Counted from the first letter of the stretch, positions 19,249 through 27,261 are shown. The stretch is DNA of 64,000 bases from Xanthobacter sp. YC-JY1 (GCF_021730305.1 NZ_CP032674.1:1845001-1909000), one strand, 5' to 3'. Program-made: numbers and translations. Notes: generated by a model not told the origin, from the letters alone.

Positions 19249-20130
19249 TCAGCGCGCGTCGAGCACCGCCGCGCAGGCGTCCGGCAGGTCGGCGAGGGTG
19301 AGGGGCGGCTTGGGCTTGGAGGGCTCCTTCTCCGGCTTGGGGTGCAGCACGGCGTCGGTGAACCACCAGTCCAGCTCCGATCCGCAGCCATCGCCTGTCG
19401 GCGTGGCTTCCTGCGGCCGGCAGTCGGGGCTGGAGGCCGGGCAGGTGAGGCGGATGTGCATGTGGTAGTCGTGCCCCCAATAGGGCCGCACCTTGGCGAG
19501 GAACGAGCGGTCCCCCGTCGCCTCCCGGCAGAGTGCCTTCTTGATGGCGGCATTGACGAAAATGCGCTCCACCCGCGGCTCGACGGCGGCGGCGCGGATC
19601 ACTTTCCAGGTGTCCGGCCGCCAGTTGGCGGGGTCGATGTCCTTGCGGTCGGCGCGGACCATCATTGAGGCGGACAGCTTTTCCCGTTCCTCGCGGGTGA
19701 GTTCCCGGCCGGGGCTGGGCGTCAGCCAGATGTCGGCGTCGAGGCCGATCTGGTGGGAGGCATGGCCGGTGAGCATGGGACCGCCCCGGGGCTGGGCCAT
19801 GTCGCCGACCAAAATCCCTTGCCAGCCAGACACTTTAGGCACCTGCGCCGAGAAGCGTTCAAGGAAGGCCACGAGGTCCGGGTGGCCCCAATTGCGGTTG
19901 CGCGACAGGCGCATGACCTGCCAGTTCGGACCATTGACCGGCAAGGCTTCGCCGCCGGCCAGGCAGCCCTTGGAATAGAAGCCGATGCTGCGCGCGGCCA
20001 TGGGGGCCGGCTGGGTGGCGCGGCCGAACAGTTCCTTGGCGGGCACCGGGGCTGCGGGCTTGGCCGCCGGCTGGGCCTGGGCGGCGGTGCCGAGGAGGGC
20101 GATGACTGCCGCCGCGGCGAGCCGGCGCAT
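19249..20130 (-). CDS. mepA: Penicillin-insensitive murein endopeptidase MepA
   Basis: Periplasmic LAS-type metallopeptidase that cleaves D,D (and L,D) cross-links in peptidoglycan. The 293-residue protein has a signal peptide (about 1-19), then SIGFYSKGCLAGG and NWQVMRLSRNRNWGHP. Zinc ligands are in GHASHQIGLDADIW, with the C-terminal WGHDYHMHIRL. Its ATG overlaps the L,D-transpeptidase stop by one base (TGATG), so a cross-linking enzyme and a hydrolase are made together. The C-terminus is Lys/Pro-rich. Confidence 0.93.
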   Translation of the reverse strand: MRRLAAAAVIALLGTAAQAQPAAKPAAPVPAKELFGRATQPAPMAARSIGFYSKGCLAGGEALPVNGPNWQVMRLSRNRNWGHPDLVAFLERFSAQVPKVSGWQGILVGDMAQPRGGPMLTGHASHQIGLDADIWLTPSPGRELTREEREKLSASMMVRADRKDIDPANWRPDTWKVIRAAAVEPRVERIFVNAAIKKALCREATGDRSFLAKVRPYWGHDYHMHIRLTCPASSPDCRPQEATPTGDGCGSELDWWFTDAVLHPKPEKEPSKPKPPLTLADLPDACAAVLDAR

Positions 20131-21134
20131 CAGCTCGTAACCTTCTGGGCCAGAACGACGAATCCTCCATCGCTCCGGGTTCCGGGATGGGCGGGCAGGT
20201 CGGTGAGGAACAGCGTCGCGCCCGGCGCCACCAGCGCCGCCACCTGCTTGTTGATGGAGGGATCGACGCTGATCCGGGCCAGCGCATTCTGCGCCTGACC
20301 GGCCGCGACGCCGCTGCCCTCATAGGAAACGGCGCTCCAGCGGGGCGCGGTCCCGTCCTTGCTCATCAGCACATAGACGAGATTTCCCAAGGGGTTCTGC
20401 GGATCGCGGATGCTCACGGGACCCTGCACGGCGGTCTGCGCGCCCTTGAGGACGGTGATGGTGCTGTCGGCCCGGCTGACCACCATGGAGACCGGCTCCG
20501 GGGCGGCGGTGGCATCCTGGGGGGCGCCCTCGCCGGTGGCGGAGGTGGCGAGCTGCTGCTCCAGCCCCTCGCTCATGATAAGTCCCGGATGCAAAACATC
20601 TTCTGGCGCCGAATGGCTGTCGGCGATGATCACCGGGGTGCCCAGATGGGTGATGCCGAAGACCAGCTTGGAGAAGGCCAGCGGCAGGTGCACGCAGCCG
20701 TGGGAGGAGGGGTATCCGGGGAGGCCACCCGCATGCAGGGCCACGCCGGACCACGTCAGGCGCTCCGTGTAAGGCATTGATGCGTCGTTATAAAGCGAGG
20801 AATGGTGGTCCACGTCCTTGCCCAGGATCGTGAATACCCCGGTAGGGGTATCGTGCCCTTCCTTGCCGGTGGAGACCGTGGATGCCCCTATCCGGACACC
20901 GTTGCGGTAGACGAAGCACAATTGGTCCGTCAGATTTATCACGATGGCGACGAAGCCGTCCGGCGCGCGCTCGGGATACCAGACGTAAGTGCCTGGTTTC
21001 AGAGCCTTAATTTCCGCGAGGTCGGGATCGTCGGCGGCGATGGCGGGCAGCATCGCATCGGCCACCACGGCACCGGCGAGGGTTGCGGCGAGCTTCAGGG
21101 TTCCGCGGCGGGAGAGGCTGAACGGGACGGCCAT
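20130..21134 (-). CDS. L,D-transpeptidase (YkuD domain), probably Tat-exported
   Basis: 334 residues. The N-terminus SRRGTLKLAATLAG fits a twin-arginine signal with Arg9-Arg10. The YkuD domain spans about 58-175, with His134 and SSHGCVHLP containing catalytic Cys147. The canonical SHGCxR/N has His149 here. Such enzymes make 3-3 cross-links in peptidoglycan or attach lipoproteins or outer-membrane proteins to it. The C-terminal third (about 215-334) has no clear domain. ATG 21134 is preferred; a GTG 13 codons upstream is possible. It is the first gene of a coupled pair with mepA. Codons 96-103 contain a CsoR-like palindrome. Confidence 0.9.
   Translation of the reverse strand: MAVPFSLSRRGTLKLAATLAGAVVADAMLPAIAADDPDLAEIKALKPGTYVWYPERAPDGFVAIVINLTDQLCFVYRNGVRIGASTVSTGKEGHDTPTGVFTILGKDVDHHSSLYNDASMPYTERLTWSGVALHAGGLPGYPSSHGCVHLPLAFSKLVFGITHLGTPVIIADSHSAPEDVLHPGLIMSEGLEQQLATSATGEGAPQDATAAPEPVSMVVSRADSTITVLKGAQTAVQGPVSIRDPQNPLGNLVYVLMSKDGTAPRWSAVSYEGSGVAAGQAQNALARISVDPSINKQVAALVAPGATLFLTDLPAHPGTRSDGGFVVLAQKVTS
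20834..20851. other. CsoR-operator-like palindrome inside the L,D-transpeptidase gene
   Basis: ATACCCC-GGTA-GGGGTAT is a perfect 7-bp inverted repeat resembling the two csoR-copper ATPase operators. It lies within coding sequence for DTPTGVF and uses codons (CCT, GTA) that are uncommon in this genome. It may be chance. Confidence 0.3.
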
Positions 21135-21229
21135 CGGCGATTCACCCCAGGTTTCCGAATCGGGTTTCACCACGTTTTCGCCCGGGGTTCGGTGCCTGTC
21201 CAATGCTGTCAGCTCTTGAATCGACCAAA

Positions 21230-21943
21230 TCAGCCGAGCATGGGCACCATCCGCGCCACCGCGATGCCCTCCGGGGTGATCCGGCAGGCGAGGGCGAGGG
21301 CCTCCACCCCGGCGTCCCGCGCCCGGTCGAAGGCGCGCTTGTAGGCCGGGTCGAGATCGCGGGCGAGGGCGATGGATTCGGCCGAGGCGATCTGGCTGAT
21401 ATAGACCATCACCGCCCGCCGCCCGGCCGCCACCTCGCCGGCCAGCTCCTCCAGATGCTTCGCACCCCGGGCGGTCACGCAGTCGGGGAACTCGGCCTTG
21501 CCGGGGGCGCGCATGAGGTGGACGTTCTTCACCTCCACGAGGCAGTCGGGACGGGCGTCGTCTTCCAGCTTGATGTCGACGCGGCTGGCCTTGCCGTATT
21601 TCACCTCCCGCCGCATCCGGGCGTAGCCGGAGAGGGGCGGCACCTGGCCGGCGGCGATGGCCTCGGCCACCAGCAGATTGGGGTGCATGGTGTTGACCCC
21701 CACCCATTCCGGCCCGGCACCGAAATCGGCCTCCACCAGCTCCCAGCTCAGGGCCAGCTTGCGGGCGGGGTTGAGGGAGCGGGAGAGGAGCACGCGGCTG
21801 CCGGGGGCATCGAGCCCCAGCATGGCGCCGGAATTCGCCACATGGGCGGTGGTCTCGGTGCCGTCGTCCAGCACCACGTCGGCGAGGAAACGCTTGTAGC
21901 GCCGGACCAGCCGGCCCGGCAGCAGGGGGGCCGCGAACAGCAT
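21230..21943 (-). CDS. sfsA: Sugar fermentation stimulation protein SfsA
   Basis: SfsA family protein, 237 residues, normal length. It starts [20 protein letters not shown] and contains the family signatures [34 protein letters not shown] and [16 protein letters not shown]. The fold combines an OB-like domain with a nuclease-like domain; E. coli SfsA was linked to maltose metabolism, but the biochemical role is uncertain. The first 36 coding bases lie in a 40-bp direct repeat whose other copy follows the thioesterase gene, so the gene was intact before and after the insertion but lost its upstream partner. Confidence 0.93.
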   Translation of the reverse strand: MLFAAPLLPGRLVRRYKRFLADVVLDDGTETTAHVANSGAMLGLDAPGSRVLLSRSLNPARKLALSWELVEADFGAGPEWVGVNTMHPNLLVAEAIAAGQVPPLSGYARMRREVKYGKASRVDIKLEDDARPDCLVEVKNVHLMRAPGKAEFPDCVTARGAKHLEELAGEVAAGRRAVMVYISQIASAESIALARDLDPAYKRAFDRARDAGVEALALACRITPEGIAVARMVPMLG

Positions 21944-21947
21944 CAGG
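21908..21947. repeat. 40-bp direct repeat, copy 1
   Basis: Perfectly identical to 22883-22922. This copy includes the first 36 bases of the intact sfsA gene. The two copies bound an AT-rich insertion. Confidence 0.95.
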
Positions 21948-22068
21948 AGGCGCGGGCGGTCGAGTAGCTATGGTCGTTGAAGCGGCGCATAAGTTTGGTT
22001 TCTAGATCGGATGGATAATCAAAGGTCGCAGCGGCAGCGGGCCAGCATACGAGGTTGATCTTGTTTTT

Positions 22069-22077
22069 TGGTACAAT
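22069..22077 (+). promoter_or_regulatory. Extended -10 promoter candidate for the inserted gene
   Basis: TGGTACAAT has an extended -10 (TGn) followed by TACAAT, 31 bases before the ATG at 22108. A TTGATC lies upstream, but its 11-base spacing is too short for a -35. The insert may therefore bring its own promoter. Confidence 0.4.
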
Positions 22078-22107
22078 CAGAAATCTCGATTCGCACGGAT
22101 CTACCCA

Positions 22108-22872
22108 ATGCCTCTCGACGTCGAAAAAAAGCAGATGGTATTAGAGTATTGCGAGCGCGATCTACCAGATAACATTTGGTTTTTAAGGCAATTTGATTTT
22201 GTAGACAATATCCCACTGAAGCAAAAATTAGCACAAGAATTCTACGCGGCAAGGTACATCTACAAACTTGGAGAAGCTCTTTCAGTTGATGAAGCCCGAC
22301 TTCATGCGCATTTAAAATTTCAAATAATGCAATATGCGTCAATATATGAGGCGATTATAGTTTACCTTCTATGGGATAAATTTACATCACATTCAGAGTT
22401 GGAAAAGATTCAATACCATAAAACATATAAATTGGCTGCGACTTTTCCAGGCGGATTGAATATCACAAACGCAGACGGAGAAGAGGTGTTCTTGTGTGTT
22501 CAAAGAAAAGAAAAAACTAGTACATTTTCGATAAAATTCGACGACAAAGTTGATGCGGCAGTTGCAATCGGATTCGTTCAAGAGTCAATTGGAAGCGAAA
22601 TTAAGGAATTCTATCGTCTGAGAAATGCAATTCATTTGGAAACGGCAATAAAAAAATCGATTGAATATGAGTTAGGTCAGGCGCAGTTGGCTTATTGGAG
22701 GATGCAGCCATTTATCGAGTACATTAAGGCTCAGCTTCCCGTTCTCCTTCGTGATGGAGAGGGAGGTGCCACTTCTCTCCTAAGTGCCCCCCCGGTTGAT
22801 CATGTGATGGATAGTGCGCCAGTCGCGGATAATTTGGAAGCTGCAGTCCCTCCTTTGCCTCCGGCTACCTGA
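22108..22872 (+). CDS. Orphan protein in AT-rich insertion, HEPN-like RN..H motif
   Basis: I do not recognise this 254-residue protein. It is predicted mostly helical and soluble, without signal peptide or membrane segments. The stretch EFYRLRNAIHLE (about 167-178) carries R172-N173-x-x-H176, reminiscent of the RN-xx(x)-H catalytic motif of HEPN ribonucleases and of many toxin or abortive-infection proteins. A second helical region (about 64-95) contains HLKFQIMQYASIYEAIIVYLL, cut here for description. The last 40 residues are Pro/Ala-rich and of higher GC. Codon use is AT-rich, unlike every neighbour, which indicates recent transfer. A defence or toxin function is inference from motif and context only. 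A run of seven C at 22787-22793 lies near its 3' end. Confidence 0.7.
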   Translation: MPLDVEKKQMVLEYCERDLPDNIWFLRQFDFVDNIPLKQKLAQEFYAARYIYKLGEALSVDEARLHAHLKFQIMQYASIYEAIIVYLLWDKFTSHSELEKIQYHKTYKLAATFPGGLNITNADGEEVFLCVQRKEKTSTFSIKFDDKVDAAVAIGFVQESIGSEIKEFYRLRNAIHLETAIKKSIEYELGQAQLAYWRMQPFIEYIKAQLPVLLRDGEGGATSLLSAPPVDHVMDSAPVADNLEAAVPPLPPAT

Positions 22873-22918
22873 TTCTTTCCATCAGCCGGCCCGGCAGCAG
22901 GGGGGCCGCGAACAGCAT
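22865..22918 (-). pseudogene. Duplicated sfsA 5' remnant
   Basis: The second 40-bp repeat keeps the sfsA start codon and 12 codons ([12 protein letters not shown]), then runs into insert DNA and stops at TAG after 17 codons. Its ATG overlaps the thioesterase stop as TGATG, which shows the ancestral coupling of thioesterase and sfsA. Confidence 0.8.
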
Positions 22919-22922
22919 CAGG
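22883..22922. repeat. 40-bp direct repeat, copy 2
   Basis: Perfect copy of 21908-21947. It overlaps the last codon region of the thioesterase gene and marks the right edge of the insertion. Confidence 0.95.
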
Positions 22923-23388
22923 CGCGCACGTCGCTGCGGCCGGCGAGGCACATGAGGGTCTGGGTGGCGGTGGCGCAATGGATGCGCGCGCCGTCAGCCT
23001 CGGCATAGACCTCCACCTTCGCCACGGTGAGGGTGCGCCCCGCCCGCGTCACCTCGCCCACGGCCACCAGCCGCTCGCCCTTGCCGGGGGCCATGATGTT
23101 GATCTTGTACTCCACCGTCAGCACGGTCGAATCCGGCGGAAACAGGCTGAAGGCGGCATAGCCGCCGGCGGTGTCGGCGATGGCGCCGATGGAGCCGCCG
23201 TGGAAATAGCCGTGCTGCTGGGTCACCTTGTCCGCATAGGGCAGCACGATCTCCACCCGGCCCGGCGCCACCGCGCCGAGCTCGGCGCCGAGGAGGATCA
23301 TGAAGGGCTGGCGGGCGAAGCTGTCGCGCACCTTGGTCTCGAAGGCGGGGTCGCGGGGGGTGAAGGGCTCGGTCACGGTGGCCGTCAT
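22918..23388 (-). CDS. PaaI-family hotdog thioesterase
   Basis: 156-residue acyl-CoA thioesterase of the hotdog fold. The signature HGYFHGGSIGAIADTAGGYA contains the HGG turn and the acidic residue used for catalysis in PaaI enzymes. Start ATG 23388 follows a stretch of purines (minus strand CTCCCTCCCC complement) and gives the family N-terminus with ARQPFMILLGAEL. Substrate is unknown. It was probably cotranscribed with sfsA before the insertion split the pair, since its stop still overlaps a duplicated sfsA start. Confidence 0.9.
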   Translation of the reverse strand: MTATVTEPFTPRDPAFETKVRDSFARQPFMILLGAELGAVAPGRVEIVLPYADKVTQQHGYFHGGSIGAIADTAGGYAAFSLFPPDSTVLTVEYKINIMAPGKGERLVAVGEVTRAGRTLTVAKVEVYAEADGARIHCATATQTLMCLAGRSDVRA

Positions 23389-23550
23389 GCTGGGAAGGGG
23401 AGGGGAGGGAGCATAGCCGGGCGATGACGGCACCTCCAACTGAAAGGCGGGGCCGGCCGGCGCTGCGGAGTTTCCCCGCGTTGACACCAGCGGGGCCGGC
23501 GCCTTTGCTGCGCTGGGGCCGCGGAGTGCCGCGGCATGGGGGCCGGTCAC

Positions 23551-23880
23551 ATGAGCTACGTCTATCTTCTCATCGCCATCGTCGCCGAGGTCATCGCCAC
23601 CTCGGCCCTCAAGTCGGCGGAAGGCTTCACCAAGCTCGGCCCCTCGGTCATCGTGGTGATCGGCTATGCCATCGCCTTCTTCTGCCTGTCGCTGACGCTC
23701 CGCACCCTGCCGGTCGGCATCGCCTATGCCATCTGGTCCGGCGTCGGCATCGTGCTCGTCACGGGTTTCGCCTGGATCTATTACGGCCAGAAGCTGGACC
23801 TCGCGGCGCTGATCGGCCTCGGGCTCATCATCGCCGGCGTGGTCGTCATCAACCTCTTGTCGAAGAGCGTCGCCCACTGA
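23551..23880 (+). CDS. Small multidrug resistance (SMR) efflux protein
   Basis: 109-residue, four-helix inner-membrane exporter of the EmrE/QacE/Gdx family, acting as a dual-topology dimer. [21 protein letters not shown] contains the essential Glu13 (Glu14 in EmrE); the central part has [13 protein letters not shown] and the third helix carries YYGQKLD. ATG 23551 is chosen over 23536 because the family starts immediately before the first helix. It is an orphan, convergent with the next gene. Whether it exports quaternary ammonium compounds or guanidinium is not decidable here. Confidence 0.92.
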   Translation: MSYVYLLIAIVAEVIATSALKSAEGFTKLGPSVIVVIGYAIAFFCLSLTLRTLPVGIAYAIWSGVGIVLVTGFAWIYYGQKLDLAALIGLGLIIAGVVVINLLSKSVAH

Positions 23881-23901
23881 GGCGAAGCATCGGCGAGACG
23901 C

Positions 23902-24321
23902 CTACAGCTCCTCGGCGCCTTCCTTGGCGCGGGAGAGGAGCTTTTTCGCCTCGATGAGCGCGTCCTTCTCCGGGTCGTGCACCACGGCGCCGAACGCGCC
24001 GGCGAGGGCGGCGAGCACGGCCATGGCGCTCACCTCCTCGCGGATGTCCCCGGTCCACTTGATGTCGGCGGCCACGTCCCGCGCGCCCAGCACCGGGGCG
24101 AGGGCGGGATATTTGCCGCCATCCTCCCCCACGTCGCGAAACCGCAGGGTGAAGCCGGCATCCTCGCCGTGGAGGGTGCAGGGCAGGTAGCCGGAGGTTT
24201 CCAGCGGCACATAGCCGTCATCCAGCACCAGCTTGAGCTTAAAGGCATCGAGCGCCGCCTGAAGCGCGGCACGGTCGGGCACATCGGCCCGGTTGAGATA
24301 GGCGGTGCGGGCGCGCGCCAT
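23902..24321 (-). CDS. Conserved hypothetical protein
   Basis: I do not recognise this 139-residue protein. It starts MARARTAYLNRADVP and appears soluble, alpha/beta and acidic, without signal peptide or membrane segments. The middle part (SGYLPCTLHGEDAGFTLRF) is the best-defined region. Codon use is normal for the genome, so it is likely a real resident gene. It is convergent with the SMR gene, with a 21-base gap. Upstream lies a repeat-rich intergenic region. Confidence 0.65.
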   Translation of the reverse strand: MARARTAYLNRADVPDRAALQAALDAFKLKLVLDDGYVPLETSGYLPCTLHGEDAGFTLRFRDVGEDGGKYPALAPVLGARDVAADIKWTGDIREEVSAMAVLAALAGAFGAVVHDPEKDALIEAKKLLSRAKEGAEEL

Positions 24322-24462
24322 GGCGGGCAGCTCCAATGACTTGACTGAAAAGGGTGCCGGTCGGGCCGGCGGCGGATGAAACGGGGGAAGTTTAATTGAG
24401 ACGCGTGGCTGACGGTATCCCGCCGCATCAGCGTGTCGCGCCTCGCGCCCCGGACAAGCGAG

Positions 24463-24630
24463 GCGCCCCGGGCGCATGGAGCGTCAGCCCAATGCGAGCC
24501 GGGGCCCAGCGCTAAAGACCGCCGAAGGCGCTTCCGGCCCCCGACGCTCTCAGGGCATTGCCCCGCTGCGCGGATATTCTGCGCTGGACCCCGGATCAGC
24601 GCTCCGGCTGCGCCGTCGCTTGTCCGGGGA
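24463..24630 (+). repeat. Dispersed intergenic repeat family A, copy 1
   Basis: About 168 bp. It begins near CCCCGGGCGCATGGAGCG, passes through GCCGAAGGCGCTTCCG, and ends with GACCCCGGATCAGCGCTCCG and CGTCGCTTGTCCGGGG. It aligns along its whole length with 45884-46050, and with inverted or split copies at 27490-27649 and 36549-36822. It contains several short palindromes and no coding capacity. Confidence 0.8.
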
Positions 24631-24736
24631 ACGAGGCACCGGGCGCCCGCAAAGGCAGCGCGATGTGAGGGGCGGTAAGCCCGTGCATGACGACCGGACA
24701 AAGCGGAATGCGAGCCGGAGCCCGCACCCGGAAACG
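24631..24736. other. Non-coding remainder of the gap before rplI
   Basis: Together with the family A repeat and the rplI terminator this fills the 505-base gap 24322-24826. No gene is visible; the first part (24322-24462) should hold the promoter of the minus-strand hypothetical gene. Confidence 0.35.
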
Positions 24737-24771
24737 AAAACGGCGCCCCGGCGGTGAGGCCGGGACGCCGT
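24735..24771 (-). terminator. Intrinsic terminator of the rpsF-rplI operon
   Basis: Read on the minus strand, ACGGCG-CCCGGC and GCCGGG-CGCCGT (24759-24771 and 24740-24752) form a long stem with one mismatch, followed by TTTTCGTTT. It lies 56 bases beyond the rplI stop. Confidence 0.85.
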
Positions 24772-24826
24772 GTTCAGGGCTCGAAACCGGCGCCGGGGCG
24801 CCAGCGCCGCAGGCCTCAGACCGAAA

Positions 24827-25408
24827 TCAGGCTTCCTCGCCTTCCTCGGCGGCCAGTTCGGCGGCCACGGCGGCGCGCTCGATGGCGAGCTCGGCCTCGA
24901 TCTCGGCGTCTTCGTCACGGGCGGTGCGCACGTCCTCGCCGCGGGCCTGACGCTCGGCCTCTTCCGCGTTGCGGGCGACGTTGACCTGCACGGTCACCTC
25001 GACCTCGGGGTGCAGGCTCACCGGCACCACGTGCAGGCCCAGGGTCTTGATGGGGTGGTTCAGCACGATCTGGCCGCGATCGAGGTGGAAGCCGGAAGCG
25101 GTGAAGCCGTCGGCGATGTCGCGGGTGGAGACCGAGCCGTAGAGCTGGCCGCTCTCGCCGGCCTGACGGATCATCACCACGGCCTGGCCGGCGAGCTTCT
25201 CGGCCACCGCCTCGGCGTCCTTGCGGCGCTCCAGGTTGCGGGCCTCGAGCTCGATCTTCATGGTCTCGAAGCGGTCCTTGTTCGCCTTGGTGGCGCGCAG
25301 GGCCTTGCCGTTCGGCAGCAGGAAGTTGCGGGCGAAGCCGTCCTTGACCTTCACCACTTCGCCCATCTGGCCAAGCTTGGCGACGCGCTCGAGAAGAATG
25401 ACGTCCAT
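24827..25408 (-). CDS. rplI: 50S ribosomal protein L9
   Basis: Binds 23S rRNA near the L1 stalk and helps maintain reading frame. The 193-residue protein starts [19 protein letters not shown] and contains the family signature [13 protein letters not shown]. The C-terminal domain ends with an acidic extension ([19 protein letters not shown] onward) of about 45 residues, a common alphaproteobacterial feature. It is the last gene of rpsF-rpsR-DUF2232-rplI and is followed by a strong terminator. Confidence 0.97.
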   Translation of the reverse strand: MDVILLERVAKLGQMGEVVKVKDGFARNFLLPNGKALRATKANKDRFETMKIELEARNLERRKDAEAVAEKLAGQAVVMIRQAGESGQLYGSVSTRDIADGFTASGFHLDRGQIVLNHPIKTLGLHVVPVSLHPEVEVTVQVNVARNAEEAERQARGEDVRTARDEDAEIEAELAIERAAVAAELAAEEGEEA

Positions 25409-25448
25409 TTTGATTCTCCTGTCTCTGATCGTTGGATTGGGTTGAATT

Positions 25449-26402
25449 TCAGCGGTCGTTCGCGGCGGGCGGGCTTTGCCCCGTGCCCATGCGCGAGCGG
25501 AAGTCGAACATGGCGTCGACGAAGCCGAGCACCGCCATGGCGAGGATCGGCCAGCCGAGCACGGCCGTGGTGAGCCACAGCGCGCCGAGAATGAGGAAGC
25601 GGGCCGAGTGGCCGATGGTCACGGAATGGACCACGGCGAAGCCCGCGAGCGCATACGCGCACACCAGTGTCGCGGCCGCGGCGGAGGCGGACAGTCCCAC
25701 CATCGCCCCGGCCATGGACAAGGCGATCGCCACCGCCAGCACCAGCGAGGTGACGGGCGGCAGGCGGAAGGCCGACAACGTCGGCCACGGACGCCTGAGG
25801 CGCCCGGAGATCAGCGCGGCGCGGGCCGCGAGATAGAGGCAGACGAGCTGCGAGACCATGGACATCACCGCCGCCATGCCCGGCAGCAGGCGCGCCACGA
25901 TGGCGCCCACGGCGGCGGGATCGGTCGGCTGCGCGCCCGGCAGCACCTGGCCCGAAAGCAGCGCCTCGAACGCGGCGATCACCGCCCGGCGATAGCTCTC
26001 GTAATCGCCGGCGACGGCGAACAGGGCGATGATGACGGCAAGGGTCGAGACGGCGGCCGAGAGCAGCACCAGCCCGCCCACCGGGAACCACACCAGCCCG
26101 TCGCGCCCGGCGGAATCGGGCCGGGCCAGCATTGCCGCATAGGACAAGGCGAAGGCCGGTCCGCCGAGGCTGACCATGTATGTCAGGAGGAAGGTGCCGC
26201 CGAAGCCGAGGCCGAGGCCTGCCCCGCCCACCATCACGGCGACGAAGGCCGCCAGAGGCGAGAAGGCGATGCCGGCGATCATCACCGGCAGGGGCGAGAG
26301 ATAGAACAGGGGCACGGCCAACGCCGATCCCGCCGCGGCTCCGGCGGCAAGAAGGGCGGATGCGAGGCCGGCAGCCACGCCTGTGAGAAGAAGGTACACC
26401 AT
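25449..26402 (-). CDS. DUF2232 integral membrane protein
   Basis: 317 residues with about eight membrane segments; family DUF2232 (YybS-like), function unknown. It sits between rpsR and rplI, its constant position in alphaproteobacteria. ATG 26402 ([18 protein letters not shown]) is preferred: an upstream ATG at 26471 would add 23 codons with atypical codon use (GGA, TCT, CTA). Conserved location with ribosomal genes has no mechanistic explanation. Confidence 0.85.
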   Translation of the reverse strand: MVYLLLTGVAAGLASALLAAGAAAGSALAVPLFYLSPLPVMIAGIAFSPLAAFVAVMVGGAGLGLGFGGTFLLTYMVSLGGPAFALSYAAMLARPDSAGRDGLVWFPVGGLVLLSAAVSTLAVIIALFAVAGDYESYRRAVIAAFEALLSGQVLPGAQPTDPAAVGAIVARLLPGMAAVMSMVSQLVCLYLAARAALISGRLRRPWPTLSAFRLPPVTSLVLAVAIALSMAGAMVGLSASAAAATLVCAYALAGFAVVHSVTIGHSARFLILGALWLTTAVLGWPILAMAVLGFVDAMFDFRSRMGTGQSPPAANDR

Positions 26403-26496
26403 CTCGACAAGCTGTCCCGCGGGTGCGGTTAGAGGCGGGTTTTCCGCCCCAGCAGACGCTCCGGAGGTCATTCCCCGAAGCGCGTCGCTAAAGGAA

Positions 26497-26521
26497 GGGC
26501 GCCCTCCCGAAGGGGGCGCCC
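26497..26521 (-). terminator. Hairpin between rpsR and the DUF2232 gene
   Basis: GGGCGCC and GGCGCCC arms surround a nine-to-eleven-base loop; on the minus strand TTCCTTTAG follows. It may act as a partial terminator that lowers expression of DUF2232 and rplI relative to S6 and S18. Confidence 0.45.
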
Positions 26522-26540
26522 CAATCAGCGGATCAGGCGA

Positions 26541-26801
26541 TCAGCGGATCACGAAGGGCAGCAGGCCCAGGAACCGCGCGCGCTTGATGGCGGTGGAGAG
26601 CTCGCGCTGCTTCTTGGCGGAGACCGCCGTGATGCGCGAGGGCACGATCTTGCCGCGCTCGGAGATGTAGCGCTGCAGGAGACGCACATCCTTGTAGTCG
26701 ATCTTCGGCGCGTTCGGGCCGGAGAAGGGGCAGGTCTTGCGACGGCGGAAGAAGGGACGGCGCTGACCGCCGCCGGCGCCACCGGACGATGCGAAAGCCA
26801 T
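26541..26801 (-). CDS. rpsR: 30S ribosomal protein S18
   Basis: 86-residue small-subunit protein that binds 16S rRNA as a pair with S6. The core [19 protein letters not shown] and [16 protein letters not shown] are diagnostic. The N-terminus is Gly/Arg-rich. Its ATG overlaps the rpsF stop (TGATG), which couples synthesis of the two partners. Confidence 0.97.
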   Translation of the reverse strand: MAFASSGGAGGGQRRPFFRRRKTCPFSGPNAPKIDYKDVRLLQRYISERGKIVPSRITAVSAKKQRELSTAIKRARFLGLLPFVIR

Positions 26802-27253
26802 CAGTTCTCCTCCTCGGCCTGCACTTCTTCAGTCGGACGCGGACGGCGGGGGCGATCCTCGCGGCCGCCGAAGCGGTCGCCACGATCACCGCGGTCGCCA
26901 CGCTCTCCGCGCTCGCCACGATCGTCCCGGTCACGCTTCTGGAGCATGGCGGACGGGCCGTCCTCGTGCTCCTCGACGCGCAGGGTGAGGATGCGCAGGA
27001 CGTCCTCGTCGATGCGCTGCTGGCGCTCCAGCTCCTGCACCGCCGCCGCGGGGGCGTCGATGTTGAGCAGGGTGAAGTGAGCCTTGCGGTTCTTGTTGAT
27101 GCGATAGGTGAGGGACTTCACGCCCCAATACTCGGTCTTACCGACCGAGCCGCCATTCGCCTCGATGACACCCTTGAATCGGGTGGTGAGTTCCTCGACC
27201 TGCTGCGCCGTGACGTCCTGGCGCGCGAGGAACACGTGCTCGTAGAGCGGCAT
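26801..27253 (-). CDS. rpsF: 30S ribosomal protein S6 with Arg/Asp/Gly-rich tail
   Basis: 150 residues; the S6 domain (1-100) starts [15 protein letters not shown] and contains the [19 protein letters not shown] stretch that meets S18 and rRNA. The C-terminus (about 110-150) is a low-complexity tail with repeated GDRGDR/GERGDR, like tails seen in other alphaproteobacterial S6 proteins. ATG 27253 is the family start; the open frame continues upstream into the leader. First gene of the operon. Confidence 0.97.
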   Translation of the reverse strand: MPLYEHVFLARQDVTAQQVEELTTRFKGVIEANGGSVGKTEYWGVKSLTYRINKNRKAHFTLLNIDAPAAAVQELERQQRIDEDVLRILTLRVEEHEDGPSAMLQKRDRDDRGERGERGDRGDRGDRFGGREDRPRRPRPTEEVQAEEEN

Positions 27254-27261
27254 GTGTTCAC

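Larger units (their letters stand above)
21948..22922. mobile_element. Small AT-rich insertion flanked by 40-bp direct repeats
   Basis: The segment between the repeats (21948-22882, 935 bases) is much richer in A/T than all surrounding DNA and holds one gene on the plus strand. Removing it together with one repeat copy restores a thioesterase-sfsA junction in which TGATG couples the two genes. No transposase, integrase or terminal inverted repeats are visible. The 40-bp duplication is far longer than an IS target duplication and fits single-crossover or site-specific integration of a small circle. The mechanism is inference; the structure is seen directly. Confidence 0.8.

Noticed and set aside
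22055-22077. TTGATC with TACAAT as a full sigma70 promoter for the inserted gene
   Set aside because: Spacing is only 11 bases. The extended -10 alone is retained as the candidate.
24400-24640. Possible tRNA or small RNA gene in the gap before rplI
   Set aside because: No cloverleaf or conserved T-loop; the palindromes are explained by the dispersed family A repeat.
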